From an uncultured Roseicyclus sp. (GTDB lineage Bacteria > Pseudomonadota > Alphaproteobacteria > Rhodobacterales > Rhodobacteraceae), in NCBI GenBank assembly GCA_947494975.1, contig CANLXA010000003.1, forward strand, positions 806,001-870,000: a stretch of DNA of 64,000 nucleotides, given 5' to 3'. The position numbers and the translations under genes are program-made. This document shows, piece after piece, positions 34,816 through 43,234 of this stretch. Each line of letters begins with the position of its first letter. The stretch's first letter is position 1. The notes beneath the pieces are model-generated. The model searched no databases and was not told where the DNA came from. It saw nothing but the letters and a program-made list of their open reading frames with translations.

Positions 34816-35757
34816 TCAACCGCCGCGCCGCGACCGGGGATGCAGGGCAGCCCCCAGGATGTGATCGGTGCGGTGGATCACGTGGCCCGCCTGACCCACA
34901 ATCAGCGGATCGGGCTCGATCGCCACCTCCGGATCCTTATCGGGGTAATCCAGGCTCGCCAGGAAATGCAGCATGCAATTGATCCGGGCGCGTTTCTTGT
35001 CATCCGACTTGATCACCGTCCACGGCGCATCGGCGGTGTCGGTGTAGAAGAACATCGCCTCCTTGGCTTCCGTGTATTCATCCCATTTATCAAGGCTCGC
35101 CTTGTCGATGGGCGACAGCTTCCAGCGCTTCAGCGGGTCGGTCTCGCGGCTGGCAAAGCGGCGCTTCTGCTCGTCTTGCGTCACCGAGAACCAGTATTTG
35201 TAGAGCCGGATGCCCGAGCGCGTCAGCATCCGCTCGAATTCCGGGGTCTGGCGCATGAATTCCAGGTATTCGCCCGGCTCGCAAAAGCCCATCACCCGCT
35301 CCACGCCTGCGCGATTGTACCAGGAGCGGTCATAAAACACCATTTCACCGGCGGTCGGCAGATGCTGCACGTAACGCTGGTAATACCATTGCCCGCGCTC
35401 CTCATCGGTGGGTTTGTTCAGCGCGACCACGCGCGCCTCCCGCGGGTTCAGGTGCTCGTTGAACCGCTTGATCGTGCCGCCCTTTCCCGCCGCGTCGCGG
35501 CCCTCGAACAGCATCACGATGCGCTCGCCGGTCTCACCCACCCATTTCTGCACCTTCAGAAGCTCGGCCTGCAATTTGGCTTTCTGCGCCTCGTAATCGG
35601 CGCGGCTGAAGCGATCTGCATAGGGGTATTCACCGGTCTCGAAGGCCTGTCGGATCTCGGTTTGCGTGGGCGCCGGTCTGGGCGTCGCGTCCGGTTCAGC
35701 GACGGGTCCCTCTTGTTGCGCCGGGTCGGCCTGCCGGGTTGCCAGGTCCTTCATCAT
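34816..35757 (-). CDS. ppk2: Polyphosphate kinase 2
   Basis: A 313-residue PPK2-family enzyme that moves phosphate between polyphosphate and nucleotides, usually making GTP or ATP from GDP or ADP. Walker A is GRDAAGKGGTIKRF, and the lid and Walker B regions are WYYQRYVQHLPTAGEMVFYDRSWYNRAGVERVMGF. Two in-frame ATGs sit close together (35757 and 35763); GAGGG at 35764-35768 has proper spacing only for the inner one, so that start is given. An N-terminal 45-residue Pro/Gln/Ala-rich tail precedes the fold. Divergent from the leader peptide/MFS unit. Confidence 0.92.
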   Translation of the reverse strand: MMKDLATRQADPAQQEGPVAEPDATPRPAPTQTEIRQAFETGEYPYADRFSRADYEAQKAKLQAELLKVQKWVGETGERIVMLFEGRDAAGKGGTIKRFNEHLNPREARVVALNKPTDEERGQWYYQRYVQHLPTAGEMVFYDRSWYNRAGVERVMGFCEPGEYLEFMRQTPEFERMLTRSGIRLYKYWFSVTQDEQKRRFASRETDPLKRWKLSPIDKASLDKWDEYTEAKEAMFFYTDTADAPWTVIKSDDKKRARINCMLHFLASLDYPDKDPEVAIEPDPLIVGQAGHVIHRTDHILGAALHPRSRRGG

Positions 35758-35935
35758 ACACATCCCTCGTGATTTTTATGGATGCGGGAGTCTGGCACAT
35801 GTCGGCGTCGCTGGCTTTGAGCCAGGTCAAACCACGGCTGGCGGGCCACATCCGCCACAGGCCCGATCATGTCCCTTGCTTGCCCCTTGCCCGGGGCCTT
35901 TGAACCGCCTAGCGTGGCGGCCAAGGAGACCCGAG

Positions 35936-35986
35936 ATGCCACACCTCACCACCGTATTTGTATGCACCGGGTGTGTGGACCGTTAG
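35936..35986 (+). CDS. 16-aa leader peptide (or remnant of a DUF1636-like gene)
   Basis: ATG 35936 to TAG 35984-35986 encodes MPHLTTVFVCTGCVDR. AAGGAG ends 7 bp before the ATG, among the best ribosome sites in the window, so the peptide is probably translated. A terminator-like hairpin follows 34 bp after the stop and the MFS pump gene 87 bp after it. This is the layout of a translated attenuator. The TTVFVCTGC segment also resembles the start of DUF1636 metal-binding proteins, so it may be the stub of such a gene. Confidence 0.5.
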   Translation: MPHLTTVFVCTGCVDR

Positions 35987-36020
35987 CGGCATCCGTTTCG
36001 CTGGCCCATGCACCCCCCGC

Positions 36021-36040
36021 CCCCCGGTCGGGGGTTTTTT
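36021..36040 (+). terminator. Terminator/attenuator before the MFS gene
   Basis: CCCCC (36021-36025) pairs with GGGGG (36030-36034) around GGTC, followed by six T (36035-36040). It lies between the leader ORF and the MFS start at 36074, so transcripts must read through it. An alternative stem upstream pairs GGTGTGTGG (35970-35978) with CCATGCACC (36006-36014), allowing two G-U pairs, and GACCG (35978-35982) could compete with the terminator by pairing with CGGTC (36025-36029). Confidence 0.6.
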
Positions 36041-36073
36041 ATTGCCTGCCCCCATCTTGTCGAAAGCCCAACG

Positions 36074-37240
36074 ATGACGCCGCCCCGCCTCCTCACCCTG
36101 ATCCTGCTGAGCGGACTGACGACCCTGACGCTCAACATGTTCCTGCCCTCCCTGCCCGCCATCGCCCGCGATCTGGGGGCCGATTATGCCCTCGTGTCCC
36201 TGTCGATTGCGGGCTACCTCGCGGCGACGGCGGTGACGCAGCTTGTGGTCGGCCCGCTCTCCGACCGGATCGGGCGGCGGCCCGTCGTCTTGGGCGGGCT
36301 GGCGATCTTCGTGGTGGCCTCGGTGATCTGCGCCTGCGCGCAATCGATCTGGGTGTTTCTGGCGGCGCGCCTGGCGCAAAGCGCGATAACGGCGGGCTAT
36401 GCGATGTCGCTGGCCATCACCCGTGACACCACCGCGCCCGAGGCCGCCGCCGCGCGCATCGCCACGATTGCCATGTTCATGGCGGTGGCCCCGATGTTGG
36501 GCCCGGTTCTGGGCGGCGTCATCGACACGTGGTTGGGCTGGCGCGCCAGCTTCGGCGCCTATGCGCTGGCCGGTGCCGTGATGTTGGCGTGGTGCTGGCG
36601 GGATCTGGGCGAAACCGCCGCCCGGGGCGATGGCGCATCCGCCCCCGCCCCCTACGCCGCCTTGCTCGGCCTGCCCCGGTTCTGGGCCTTCGCGCTCTGC
36701 ACCGCGTTTTCGACCGGGGCGTTCTACATCTTCATCACCGGCGCGCCGCTGGTGGCCGATGCGGAATTCGGCATCACTGCCGCCGGGATCGGCGTGGCCA
36801 TCGGCTCCATCACGGCGGGCTACATGACCGGCTCGTTCATCACCACCCGCGCCGCCCCGCGCCTTGGCCTGACCCGCATGATCCTGATCGGGCGCGGCAC
36901 CGCCTGCCTGGGCCTGACCCTCGGCCTCGTGGTCCTGTGGTCCGGCATCCTGACGCCCTGGACGTTTTTCGGCGCCACCATTTTCGTGGGGCTCGGCAAC
37001 GGCCTGACCATGCCGTCCAGCAATTCCGGCGCCCTGTCGGTGAGGCCCGAGCTGGCCGGAACCGCCGCGGGCGTCATGGGCGCGCTGACCGTCGGAACCG
37101 GCGCCGCCCTGACCGCCCTGACCGGCGCGTTTGTCTCGGTCACACCCTCCCCGTCCCTCGTGCTGATCCTGATGCTGGCGGCCTCGGCGGCGGGTCTCGT
37201 CGCAGGCCTCGCAGCCAGATCCGCGCCGCACGCGGCCTGA
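36074..37240 (+). CDS. Bcr/CflA-type MFS drug efflux transporter
   Basis: A 388-residue inner-membrane proton antiporter with 12 helices. LTLNMFLPSLPAIARDLGADY in helix 1 and GPLSDRIGRRPVVLGGL in the helix 2-3 loop (motif A) are typical of the Bcr/CflA branch, as is LGPVLGGVIDTWLGWRASF (motif C). Start ATG 36074 opens the first helix. Expression may be gated by the leader peptide and terminator just upstream, which would fit a drug-inducible pump. Substrate unknown. Confidence 0.9.
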   Translation: MTPPRLLTLILLSGLTTLTLNMFLPSLPAIARDLGADYALVSLSIAGYLAATAVTQLVVGPLSDRIGRRPVVLGGLAIFVVASVICACAQSIWVFLAARLAQSAITAGYAMSLAITRDTTAPEAAAARIATIAMFMAVAPMLGPVLGGVIDTWLGWRASFGAYALAGAVMLAWCWRDLGETAARGDGASAPAPYAALLGLPRFWAFALCTAFSTGAFYIFITGAPLVADAEFGITAAGIGVAIGSITAGYMTGSFITTRAAPRLGLTRMILIGRGTACLGLTLGLVVLWSGILTPWTFFGATIFVGLGNGLTMPSSNSGALSVRPELAGTAAGVMGALTVGTGAALTALTGAFVSVTPSPSLVLILMLAASAAGLVAGLAARSAPHAA

Positions 37241-37319
37241 CTGCGCCACCCCCCCCGGACATCGCGCGGCAAGGTCCGTCAAAGACAAGGCCCCGGCCAA
37301 GCAGCTGGCGGCGCCGCGA

Positions 37320-38042
37320 TCAGTGCCCCAGGACTGAGGATTTGAGGCGCGAAAAAAGACCGCCGATGCGATGCCCGTCCACCTTCGTCAAAAACGACGT
37401 CATGTTCGACGGATCGCCATAGACGACCTTCATCGACAATCTCGTCTCCTCTGACGTGTTCGCCGTCGAGGCGTGGGGTTCGAAGGCGTCAAAAACGACG
37501 ATATCGCCCCGTTTCATAGGAACGGACTTCAACAGCGGCTCGATGTCGGCGACGGCTGCCTCCGGCAGGGTGATGGTGAACCCACCACCTCCATAGGCGT
37601 CGTCCTGATGTTCCATCATCGTCCCGTTCCGGTAGCCCATGAAGAACGTCTTGGGATCGACGCGGGTTTCAGGGTTCAGGGTCAACGCTCCCATCTCCTC
37701 TTCCACATCGCCAAGGGCAATCCACACCGTGAACATCGAACACGTCTCTTCAACATCCAGCCAGTAAGGGCGATCCTGATGGCACCGCGTTGCCGGTCCG
37801 GGACCCGACTTATAAAGCAAGAAGGCGTGGTTGATCGCCAGGGGGGCTGCATATTGCGGCAAACCGATCGCGTGGGAAACGGCGCGATGGACCGATTTCA
37901 GAAAGCGTGGATTGTCCTCGAAGAACGTCTTGCCAGCTTTCACGAAATGCCGATCTTCGACGGCGTTTGCGATAACACCGGATGCTTCCAGGATCGGATC
38001 GATTGTCGCATCGTCGACAGCGTTTTCAACATGAAACCACAT
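37320..38042 (-). CDS. Phytanoyl-CoA dioxygenase (PhyH)-family oxygenase
   Basis: A 240-residue Fe(II)/2-oxoglutarate-dependent oxygenase. The iron facial triad is H88 and D90 in CHQDRPYW and H190 in FEPHAST; R201 in ETRLSMKVV would hold 2-oxoglutarate. The start at ATG 38040-38042 shares a base with the stop of the upstream methyltransferase (TGATG), so the two are coupled. Substrate unknown. The pair could modify a sugar, lipid or small metabolite; PhyH and TylF-type enzymes together are seen in biosynthetic clusters. Confidence 0.85.
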   Translation of the reverse strand: MWFHVENAVDDATIDPILEASGVIANAVEDRHFVKAGKTFFEDNPRFLKSVHRAVSHAIGLPQYAAPLAINHAFLLYKSGPGPATRCHQDRPYWLDVEETCSMFTVWIALGDVEEEMGALTLNPETRVDPKTFFMGYRNGTMMEHQDDAYGGGGFTITLPEAAVADIEPLLKSVPMKRGDIVVFDAFEPHASTANTSEETRLSMKVVYGDPSNMTSFLTKVDGHRIGGLFSRLKSSVLGH

Positions 38043-38782
38043 CAGGACGTCCTTACCGCGTACCATTTCCAGGGCATCGACTGGACGCGCTTGATTTCAA
38101 GGGAAATCTGGTTGGCCGCATCATTGTAGATCTCCCAGAACGCCGCCGTCTCCCCCGGATAATCCCGATGAAACACCTCGTCGAACAGGATCACCCCGCC
38201 GGGCGCCAGCCGTTTGATGGTCGGAGACAGCGCGTCGCGCGTACTCTCATAAAGATCGCAATCGACATGCAGAAGGCTGAAAACCGCATGCGGCCGTTTT
38301 GTCAGAAATTCGGGGACCGTGTCGGAGAACCAGCCCTTGAACAACTCGCAATTGTCATGGGCGGCGACAAACTCCAGAAGAGTGGAATAGGTTCCGGAAC
38401 TGTCGAAGCCGCCGGCCCGCATGTCGTCATTGCGCCGCGCCTCCTCCGTGGCCAGGTCGATTGCGGAGTCCAGATCGGGCAACCCCTCGAAACTGTCGAA
38501 ACCGAATACATGCTTCTTCGCGACGGGATGCGGACGCAGCTTGTTGAAGATATTGTTCATCCGCACGAACGCCATCAACGACGTCCCGCTCGCGACGCCG
38601 AACTCCGCAATGTCACCGGGAATGTCGCGCGTCAGTTCCATGACATGGGCATACATCATCAATTGGTGCCAATCGCGGTCGCGCCCGTCCCGCTCCAGCG
38701 CTTCCAGGGCATCCCGACGCGTGCCCGGAACGCCCGAGGGCCGTCGCCGGCTGACGCCCAGCATCTTTCTTAGAGAGACCAT
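38042..38782 (-). CDS. TylF/MycF-family O-methyltransferase
   Basis: A 246-residue SAM-dependent methyltransferase. IAEFGVASGTSLMAF is the SAM-binding motif, and HVDCDLYESTRDAL and VILFDEVFHRDYPGE hold the metal-binding Asp residues of the macrocin-O-methyltransferase family. ATG 38780-38782 is chosen; a reading from a TTG at 38869 is possible but lacks a ribosome site. It is coupled to the PhyH gene downstream. TylF relatives methylate sugar hydroxyls; here no glycosyltransferase is adjacent, so the substrate is open. Divergent from parE across 262 bp. Confidence 0.85.
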   Translation of the reverse strand: MVSLRKMLGVSRRRPSGVPGTRRDALEALERDGRDRDWHQLMMYAHVMELTRDIPGDIAEFGVASGTSLMAFVRMNNIFNKLRPHPVAKKHVFGFDSFEGLPDLDSAIDLATEEARRNDDMRAGGFDSSGTYSTLLEFVAAHDNCELFKGWFSDTVPEFLTKRPHAVFSLLHVDCDLYESTRDALSPTIKRLAPGGVILFDEVFHRDYPGETAAFWEIYNDAANQISLEIKRVQSMPWKWYAVRTS

Positions 38783-39044
38783 CCGTTCAACCTTGTGTTT
38801 TACCGGACCTCTCACAGGCCGGTCGGATTGGTCAAGCAATTGCTGGATCGATCCCGGCGGACCTACCAATTCGGCAAACAGATATGCCGCTTCCCGACAA
38901 TGCGCCCCGGCGTCTCACCGCATTGCCGCGTCGGGTTCGGCTCCCGGGGTCCGCATCCGGTATCTCATCCGGTCCGCGCACCCTTCCCCCTCCCCCCCAA
39001 ACCTGCCATTATTGGGCAAACGGCACACAAGATAGAGCAGAGCC

Positions 39045-41006
39045 ATGGCCGACGACCTCCTTTCCGGCACCCCGGACCCTTCCGCCTATGACGCCTCCTC
39101 CATCGAGGTGCTGGAGGGCCTTGAACCCGTGCGCAAACGGCCCGGCATGTATATCGGCGGCACCGATGAGCGCGCGCTGCATCACCTGGTGGCCGAAGTG
39201 CTCGACAATTCGATGGACGAGGCCGTCGCGGGCCACGCCACCCGCATCGAGGTCACGCTGAACGCCGACCACTCCGTCACCATCACCGACAATGGCCGCG
39301 GCATCCCCGTCGACCCGCACCCGAAATTCCCCGACAAATCCGCCCTTGAGGTCATCCTCTGCACGCTCCACGCGGGCGGCAAATTCTCCGGCAAGGCCTA
39401 CCAGACCTCCGGCGGCCTGCACGGCGTCGGCATTTCGGTGGTCAACGCGCTCTCCGACCATGTCCGCGTCGAAGTCGCCCGCAACCGCGAGCTCTTCGCC
39501 CAGGAATTCTCGCGCGGCATCCCGCAAGGGCCGGTCCAGGCCGTCGGCACCACGCCCAACCGGCGCGGCACCACCATCACCTTCCACGCCGATGAGCAGA
39601 TCTTCGGCTCCCACCGCTTCAAACCCGCCCGCCTGATGAAGATGGTCCGCTCCAAGGCCTACCTCTTCTCCGGGGTCGAGATCCGCTGGAAAACCGCGAT
39701 CGACGATGGCGAAACCCCGACCGAGGCCATTTTCCACTTCCCCGGCGGCCTCTCCGATTACCTGATGGAGACGCTCGGCAACGCCGCCACCTACACCGAC
39801 AAACCCTTCGCCGGCAAAGTCGAGTTCCAGCCCCGCTTCAACGTGCCGGGCTCCGTCGAATGGGCGATGTCGTGGACGCCCGCGCGCGACGGGTTCATCC
39901 AGTCCTACTGCAACACCGTCCCCACGCCCGAAGGCGGCACCCATGAAGGCGGGTTCTGGGCCGCGATCCTCAAGGGCATCCGCGCCTATGGCGAGTTGGC
40001 GGGCAACAAGAAGGCCGTGCATATCCGCGGCGACGATCTGTCCTCGGGGGCCTGCGCGCTGGTCAGCTGCTTCATCCGCGAGCCCGAATTTGTCGGCCAG
40101 ACCAAGGACCGCCTTGCCACAAGCGATGCGCAGCGCCTGGTGGAACAGGCCGTGCGCGACCATTTCGACAATTGGCTGGGATCGAACACCAGGGAAGCCG
40201 GGGCGATCCTGGATTTCCTCGTGCTGCGCGCCGAAGAACGGCTGCGCAGGAGAGCCGAGAAGGAAACACAACGCAAATCCGCCACTAAGAAACTCCGCCT
40301 TCCCGGCAAACTGGTGGACTGCTCGACCGCAACGCGCGACGGCACCGAATTGTTCATTGTCGAGGGTGATTCAGCGGGCGGGTCGGCCAAGATGGCCCGC
40401 GACCGCAAGCTTCAGGCGCTCCTGCCGCTGCGGGGCAAGATCCTCAACGTGCTCGGCGCGGCCTCGGGCAAGCTCACCTCCAATGCCGAGATTTCCGATC
40501 TGTGTCAGGCCCTTGGGGTGGGGATGGGCACGAAGTTCAACATCGACGATCTGCGTTATGACAAGGTCATCATCATGACCGACGCCGATGTCGACGGCGC
40601 CCATATCGCGGCGCTCCTGATGACGTTCTTCTTCAGCCAGATGCGCCCGATGATCGACCAGGGCCACCTCTACCTGGCCTGCCCGCCGCTCTTCCGGCTC
40701 ACCCAGGGCGCCAAGCGCGTCTATTGCCTCGACGAGGCCGAGCGCGACGAATGGCTGGCCAAAGGCCTGGGCGGCAAAGGCAAGATCGACGTCTCCCGCT
40801 TCAAGGGCCTGGGCGAGATGGACGCCAAGGACCTCAAGGAAACCACGATGGACGTCAAAACCCGCAAGCTGATCCGGGTGAGCGTGAACGACGACGTGCC
40901 CGGTGAAACCGCCGATCTGGTCGAGCGCCTGATGGGCAAGAAGCCCGAGCTGCGGTTCCAGTATATCCAGGAAAACGCGCGGTTCGTGGAGGAGTTGGAT
41001 GTCTAA
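39045..41006 (+). CDS. parE: DNA topoisomerase IV subunit B
   Basis: The 653-residue ATPase subunit that with ParC decatenates daughter chromosomes. GHKL motifs are EVLDNSMDEAVAG (catalytic Glu and Asn), TDNGRGIPVD and GGLHGVGISVVNALS; the transducer follows, then the Toprim domain with IVEGDSAGGSAKMARDR and DADVDGAHIAALLM. Length (about 650) and lack of the GyrB insert favour ParE over GyrB. The lipoprotein gene overlaps its end by 8 nt. Confidence 0.94.
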   Translation: MADDLLSGTPDPSAYDASSIEVLEGLEPVRKRPGMYIGGTDERALHHLVAEVLDNSMDEAVAGHATRIEVTLNADHSVTITDNGRGIPVDPHPKFPDKSALEVILCTLHAGGKFSGKAYQTSGGLHGVGISVVNALSDHVRVEVARNRELFAQEFSRGIPQGPVQAVGTTPNRRGTTITFHADEQIFGSHRFKPARLMKMVRSKAYLFSGVEIRWKTAIDDGETPTEAIFHFPGGLSDYLMETLGNAATYTDKPFAGKVEFQPRFNVPGSVEWAMSWTPARDGFIQSYCNTVPTPEGGTHEGGFWAAILKGIRAYGELAGNKKAVHIRGDDLSSGACALVSCFIREPEFVGQTKDRLATSDAQRLVEQAVRDHFDNWLGSNTREAGAILDFLVLRAEERLRRRAEKETQRKSATKKLRLPGKLVDCSTATRDGTELFIVEGDSAGGSAKMARDRKLQALLPLRGKILNVLGAASGKLTSNAEISDLCQALGVGMGTKFNIDDLRYDKVIIMTDADVDGAHIAALLMTFFFSQMRPMIDQGHLYLACPPLFRLTQGAKRVYCLDEAERDEWLAKGLGGKGKIDVSRFKGLGEMDAKDLKETTMDVKTRKLIRVSVNDDVPGETADLVERLMGKKPELRFQYIQENARFVEELDV

Positions 41007-41433
41007 CCGCCTGACCGCACTGGCGCTGTGCGCCGCGCTCACCCTCACCGCCTGCGGCGCCGGCCCCGAAACCCTGATCATGAGCCGCCGGACCGGCCTC
41101 ACCGGCACGGGGGAGATCACGGCGGGCGTCCTGCGCAATTCCGGCGATATGCGGATCGAAACCCGCTATGAGACCTTCACGGGCCGCTGGGTTGCCGTGC
41201 GCGAGGGCGCCAATCAGGGCCTCGAATTGCTGCAATCCTATGGCCGCGGCTCCATCCTGCGCTCCACCGCCGAGGTCCTGTCCTAGACCGAAGCGGGCTT
41301 CGGCACGGCGATTTTGACGTCAGACGGCGGCCGCTCCATGCGCTGCGAGTTCCGCTACACGGGCGTGAACATCAACGCGATTGGGGTGTGTGAGACGACG
41401 GATGGGGAAGTGTTTGATTTGCAGGTGAGTTGA
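40999..41433 (+). pseudogene. Small lipoprotein interrupted by an in-frame amber codon
   Basis: ATG 40999 opens a lipoprotein signal (LALCAALTLTACG, lipobox Cys about residue 18). The frame meets TAG at 41284-41286 after 95 codons, then stays open for another 48 codons to TGA at 41431-41433. The second part reads TEAGFGTAILTSDGG then MRCEFRYTGVNINAIGVCE, with balanced composition and a Cys pair, as expected of real protein. So either a recent nonsense mutation has truncated a 143-residue lipoprotein, or the 95-residue form suffices. The function is unknown. It is coupled to parE by an 8-nt overlap. Confidence 0.7.
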
Positions 41434-41492
41434 GGGGGAGGTCCACGTCATTTTTACGCAAATAAGTATTTCGAAGGAATCAGAAGCAGGAA

Positions 41493-42461
41493 ATGAGATT
41501 TAGCATCCAAAATTTTGTGCGGGAGATGCTCCGCCAAGAGCCGGAGACGCGATTCACGGCGAGGCAAATCGCGGAGTGGATAATCGAAAATTTCCCCGAG
41601 GCGGTTGAAGACAAGCGCCAAAGAAGCCGTGCACGAAAAACCCCATTAGACACTAATCATGCGATGCTCCAACAGATTATTGCCGAAATCGGCGCGCAAC
41701 GCCCGAACTTGGAGGCAAAATTTTCCAACCTTCGGACTACTGAGGGTCGGCCAAGGAAATACTTTTGGACAACAAAGTCGATTGAGGCAGAGGCTTCAGA
41801 TGTCGCAGAAATTGACACGGTAATTAGTTCTAGTGTGCTCGCGTTACGCGATGAGACTTCCAGATTTTCGGAGCATGATCTTTACCCCATTCTATCGGAA
41901 TACCTGTTCAATGAGCTGGGTATTCACAGCAAAAGAGTTGATGAAAGAAAATCGCGGAACCTTCGAGGAAAAGGCGGGAACAAGTGGCTGTTTCCCGATC
42001 TCGTCGGGATGGAAGATCTAAGCAAGAACTGGTCACGCGAAACGCTTGAGACCGCTCGAGAATACCAAAACAAAAGGTCCAAGCTTTGGTCATTTGAGGT
42101 AAAGCTCATCGTTAACACCTCCAATGTAAGAGAAGTCTACTTCCAAGCGGTGAGCAATTCTTCGTGGGCAAACGTTGGCTACCTTGTAGCTTCAGAAATC
42201 CAGGGTAGCCGTGCACTTCGAGAGCTTCAGGTTCTTTCAAACTCCCACGGCATAGGAGTGATCAAACTTGACCCAGAGAATGTCACTGAAAGCCAGATAC
42301 TGATTCCTGCAAATGAACGCCCAGATGTTGATTGGGACTCAGCCAATAGATTGATTGAGGAAAATAAGGACTTTGTTGAATTCATCAGGCTGGTTCGACA
42401 ATTCTATCAGACTGGGGACCCTCGACCAAAAGACTGGGACTATCACTCTATAACATCGTGA
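41493..42461 (+). CDS. HrgA-like protein: winged helix plus PD-(D/E)XK nuclease-like domain
   Basis: A 322-residue protein with clearly lower GC and different codon use than its neighbours. Residues 1-95 look like a HARE/winged-helix domain (RFTARQIAEWIIENFPEAV, then KFSNLRTTEGRPRKYFW). The C-terminal domain has FPDLVG (D169) and WSFEVKL (E202, K204), a PD-(D/E)XK active-site pattern, followed by YFQAVSNSSWANVGYLVAS. This order fits the COG2958/HrgA group, first noted as a gene replacing a restriction enzyme in Helicobacter. No methylase or other partner is next to it. Horizontal origin is likely. Confidence 0.75.
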   Translation: MRFSIQNFVREMLRQEPETRFTARQIAEWIIENFPEAVEDKRQRSRARKTPLDTNHAMLQQIIAEIGAQRPNLEAKFSNLRTTEGRPRKYFWTTKSIEAEASDVAEIDTVISSSVLALRDETSRFSEHDLYPILSEYLFNELGIHSKRVDERKSRNLRGKGGNKWLFPDLVGMEDLSKNWSRETLETAREYQNKRSKLWSFEVKLIVNTSNVREVYFQAVSNSSWANVGYLVASEIQGSRALRELQVLSNSHGIGVIKLDPENVTESQILIPANERPDVDWDSANRLIEENKDFVEFIRLVRQFYQTGDPRPKDWDYHSITS

Positions 42462-42571
42462 CCCGCGGGGCGGCGCATCCACGCTCCAAACCTCCCACTT
42501 TATCCCTGCCAAGCCTTTCCCAGCCATCAGCCTCACACCCAACCTCCCCAAAGCGCCGCCCCATTGGGGCG

Positions 42572-42826
42572 GGTCGGCGCTGGCCCCGGGCACCTTCGGT
42601 GCTGTTCCGGGGCCGAAATCTCCCATCCACCGGTCGAAAACGGGCGCCTCTCGCGCTCGCAAGCAAGCGCTGCCGGTCACGCGCGCAAAGCGCGCTGAGG
42701 TCGGCGCTGGCCCCGGGCACCTTCGGTGCTGTTCCGGGGCCGAAATCTCCCATCCACCGGTCGACAACGGACGCCTCTCGCGCTCGCAAGCAAGCGCTGC
42801 CGGTTCCGCGCGCAAAAGCGCGCTGA
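42572..42826. repeat. 127/128-bp tandem duplication
   Basis: Unit 1 spans 42572-42698 and unit 2 spans 42699-42826. They differ by four substitutions and one inserted A. A third copy begins at 42827 but diverges after about 15 bp. Each unit contains nested hairpins: GCCCCGG...CCGGGGC enclosing GCACC-TTC-GGTGC, and GCGCGC-AAA(A)-GCGCGC at its end. Confidence 0.85.
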
Positions 42827-43034
42827 GGTCGGCGCTGGCCCGGCGCGCTGCGCGCGTGGTTCCGGGCCCGGGTTCACCGAACAACCGGTAGACTGGGCTT
42901 CAGCCCGGGACACCGCCGCCAGCCACCCGGGCCAACGCCCGGTTACCCGTCGGGCGCGACTTGTCCCGCCGTTCCGTCCCGGCGGGGTCAAACCCTGCTT
43001 GTCCACAAACCCTGGGCTCCGCCCGTTCACGGCT

Positions 43035-43057
43035 GAAACGCTCCACCGGAGCGTTTC
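43035..43057. repeat. Perfect 10-bp stem hairpin
   Basis: GAAACGCTCC (43035-43044) pairs with GGAGCGTTTC (43048-43057) across ACC. It is the cleanest hairpin in the repeat tract. It lies far from any coding end, so it is part of the repeat structure more than a simple terminator. Confidence 0.6.
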
Positions 43058-43234
43058 CGGGACGCCGTTCACCAACTTCCCAACCCCTTAACAAACCGTA
43101 AACAAAAATCCCTTTCCCAAACGAAACCAACATCTTAACCCCCTTGTGCAAGCGTGCACAAACCCACCCCCTTGCCTCCCCCCACCGCCTCCGCGCACAC
43201 TCGCCCCCGACGCCCCAACGGAAGGCCCCCCTCT

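Larger units (their letters stand above)
35758..36073. other. Divergent regulatory region with small ORF
   Basis: A 316-bp gap between ppk2 and the MFS gene. The right half holds a 16-codon ORF with a good Shine-Dalgarno sequence, a following hairpin and a T-tailed terminator, annotated separately. The left half (35770-35920) shows no recognised element. Confidence 0.6.
42462..43234. other. Gene-free, hairpin-dense repeat tract
   Basis: About 770 bp without a credible gene. It starts with a 10-bp inverted repeat (GGGGCGGCGC 42467-42476, GCGCCGCCCC 42553-42562), then a 127/128-bp tandem duplication and a partial third unit, then a series of short GC hairpins, the clearest being GAAACGCTCC/GGAGCGTTTC at 43035-43057. 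Frames on the minus strand repeat the same protein motif (MGDFGPGT) in different frames, which is what a DNA repeat, not a gene, would give. The last 100 bp before 43235 are C-rich and plain. Confidence 0.7.

Noticed and set aside
42339-42884. 181-codon minus-strand frame over the tandem repeat
   Set aside because: Its protein repeats the same motif because the DNA is duplicated, the motif also occurs in other frames, and part of it is antisense to the hrgA-like gene.
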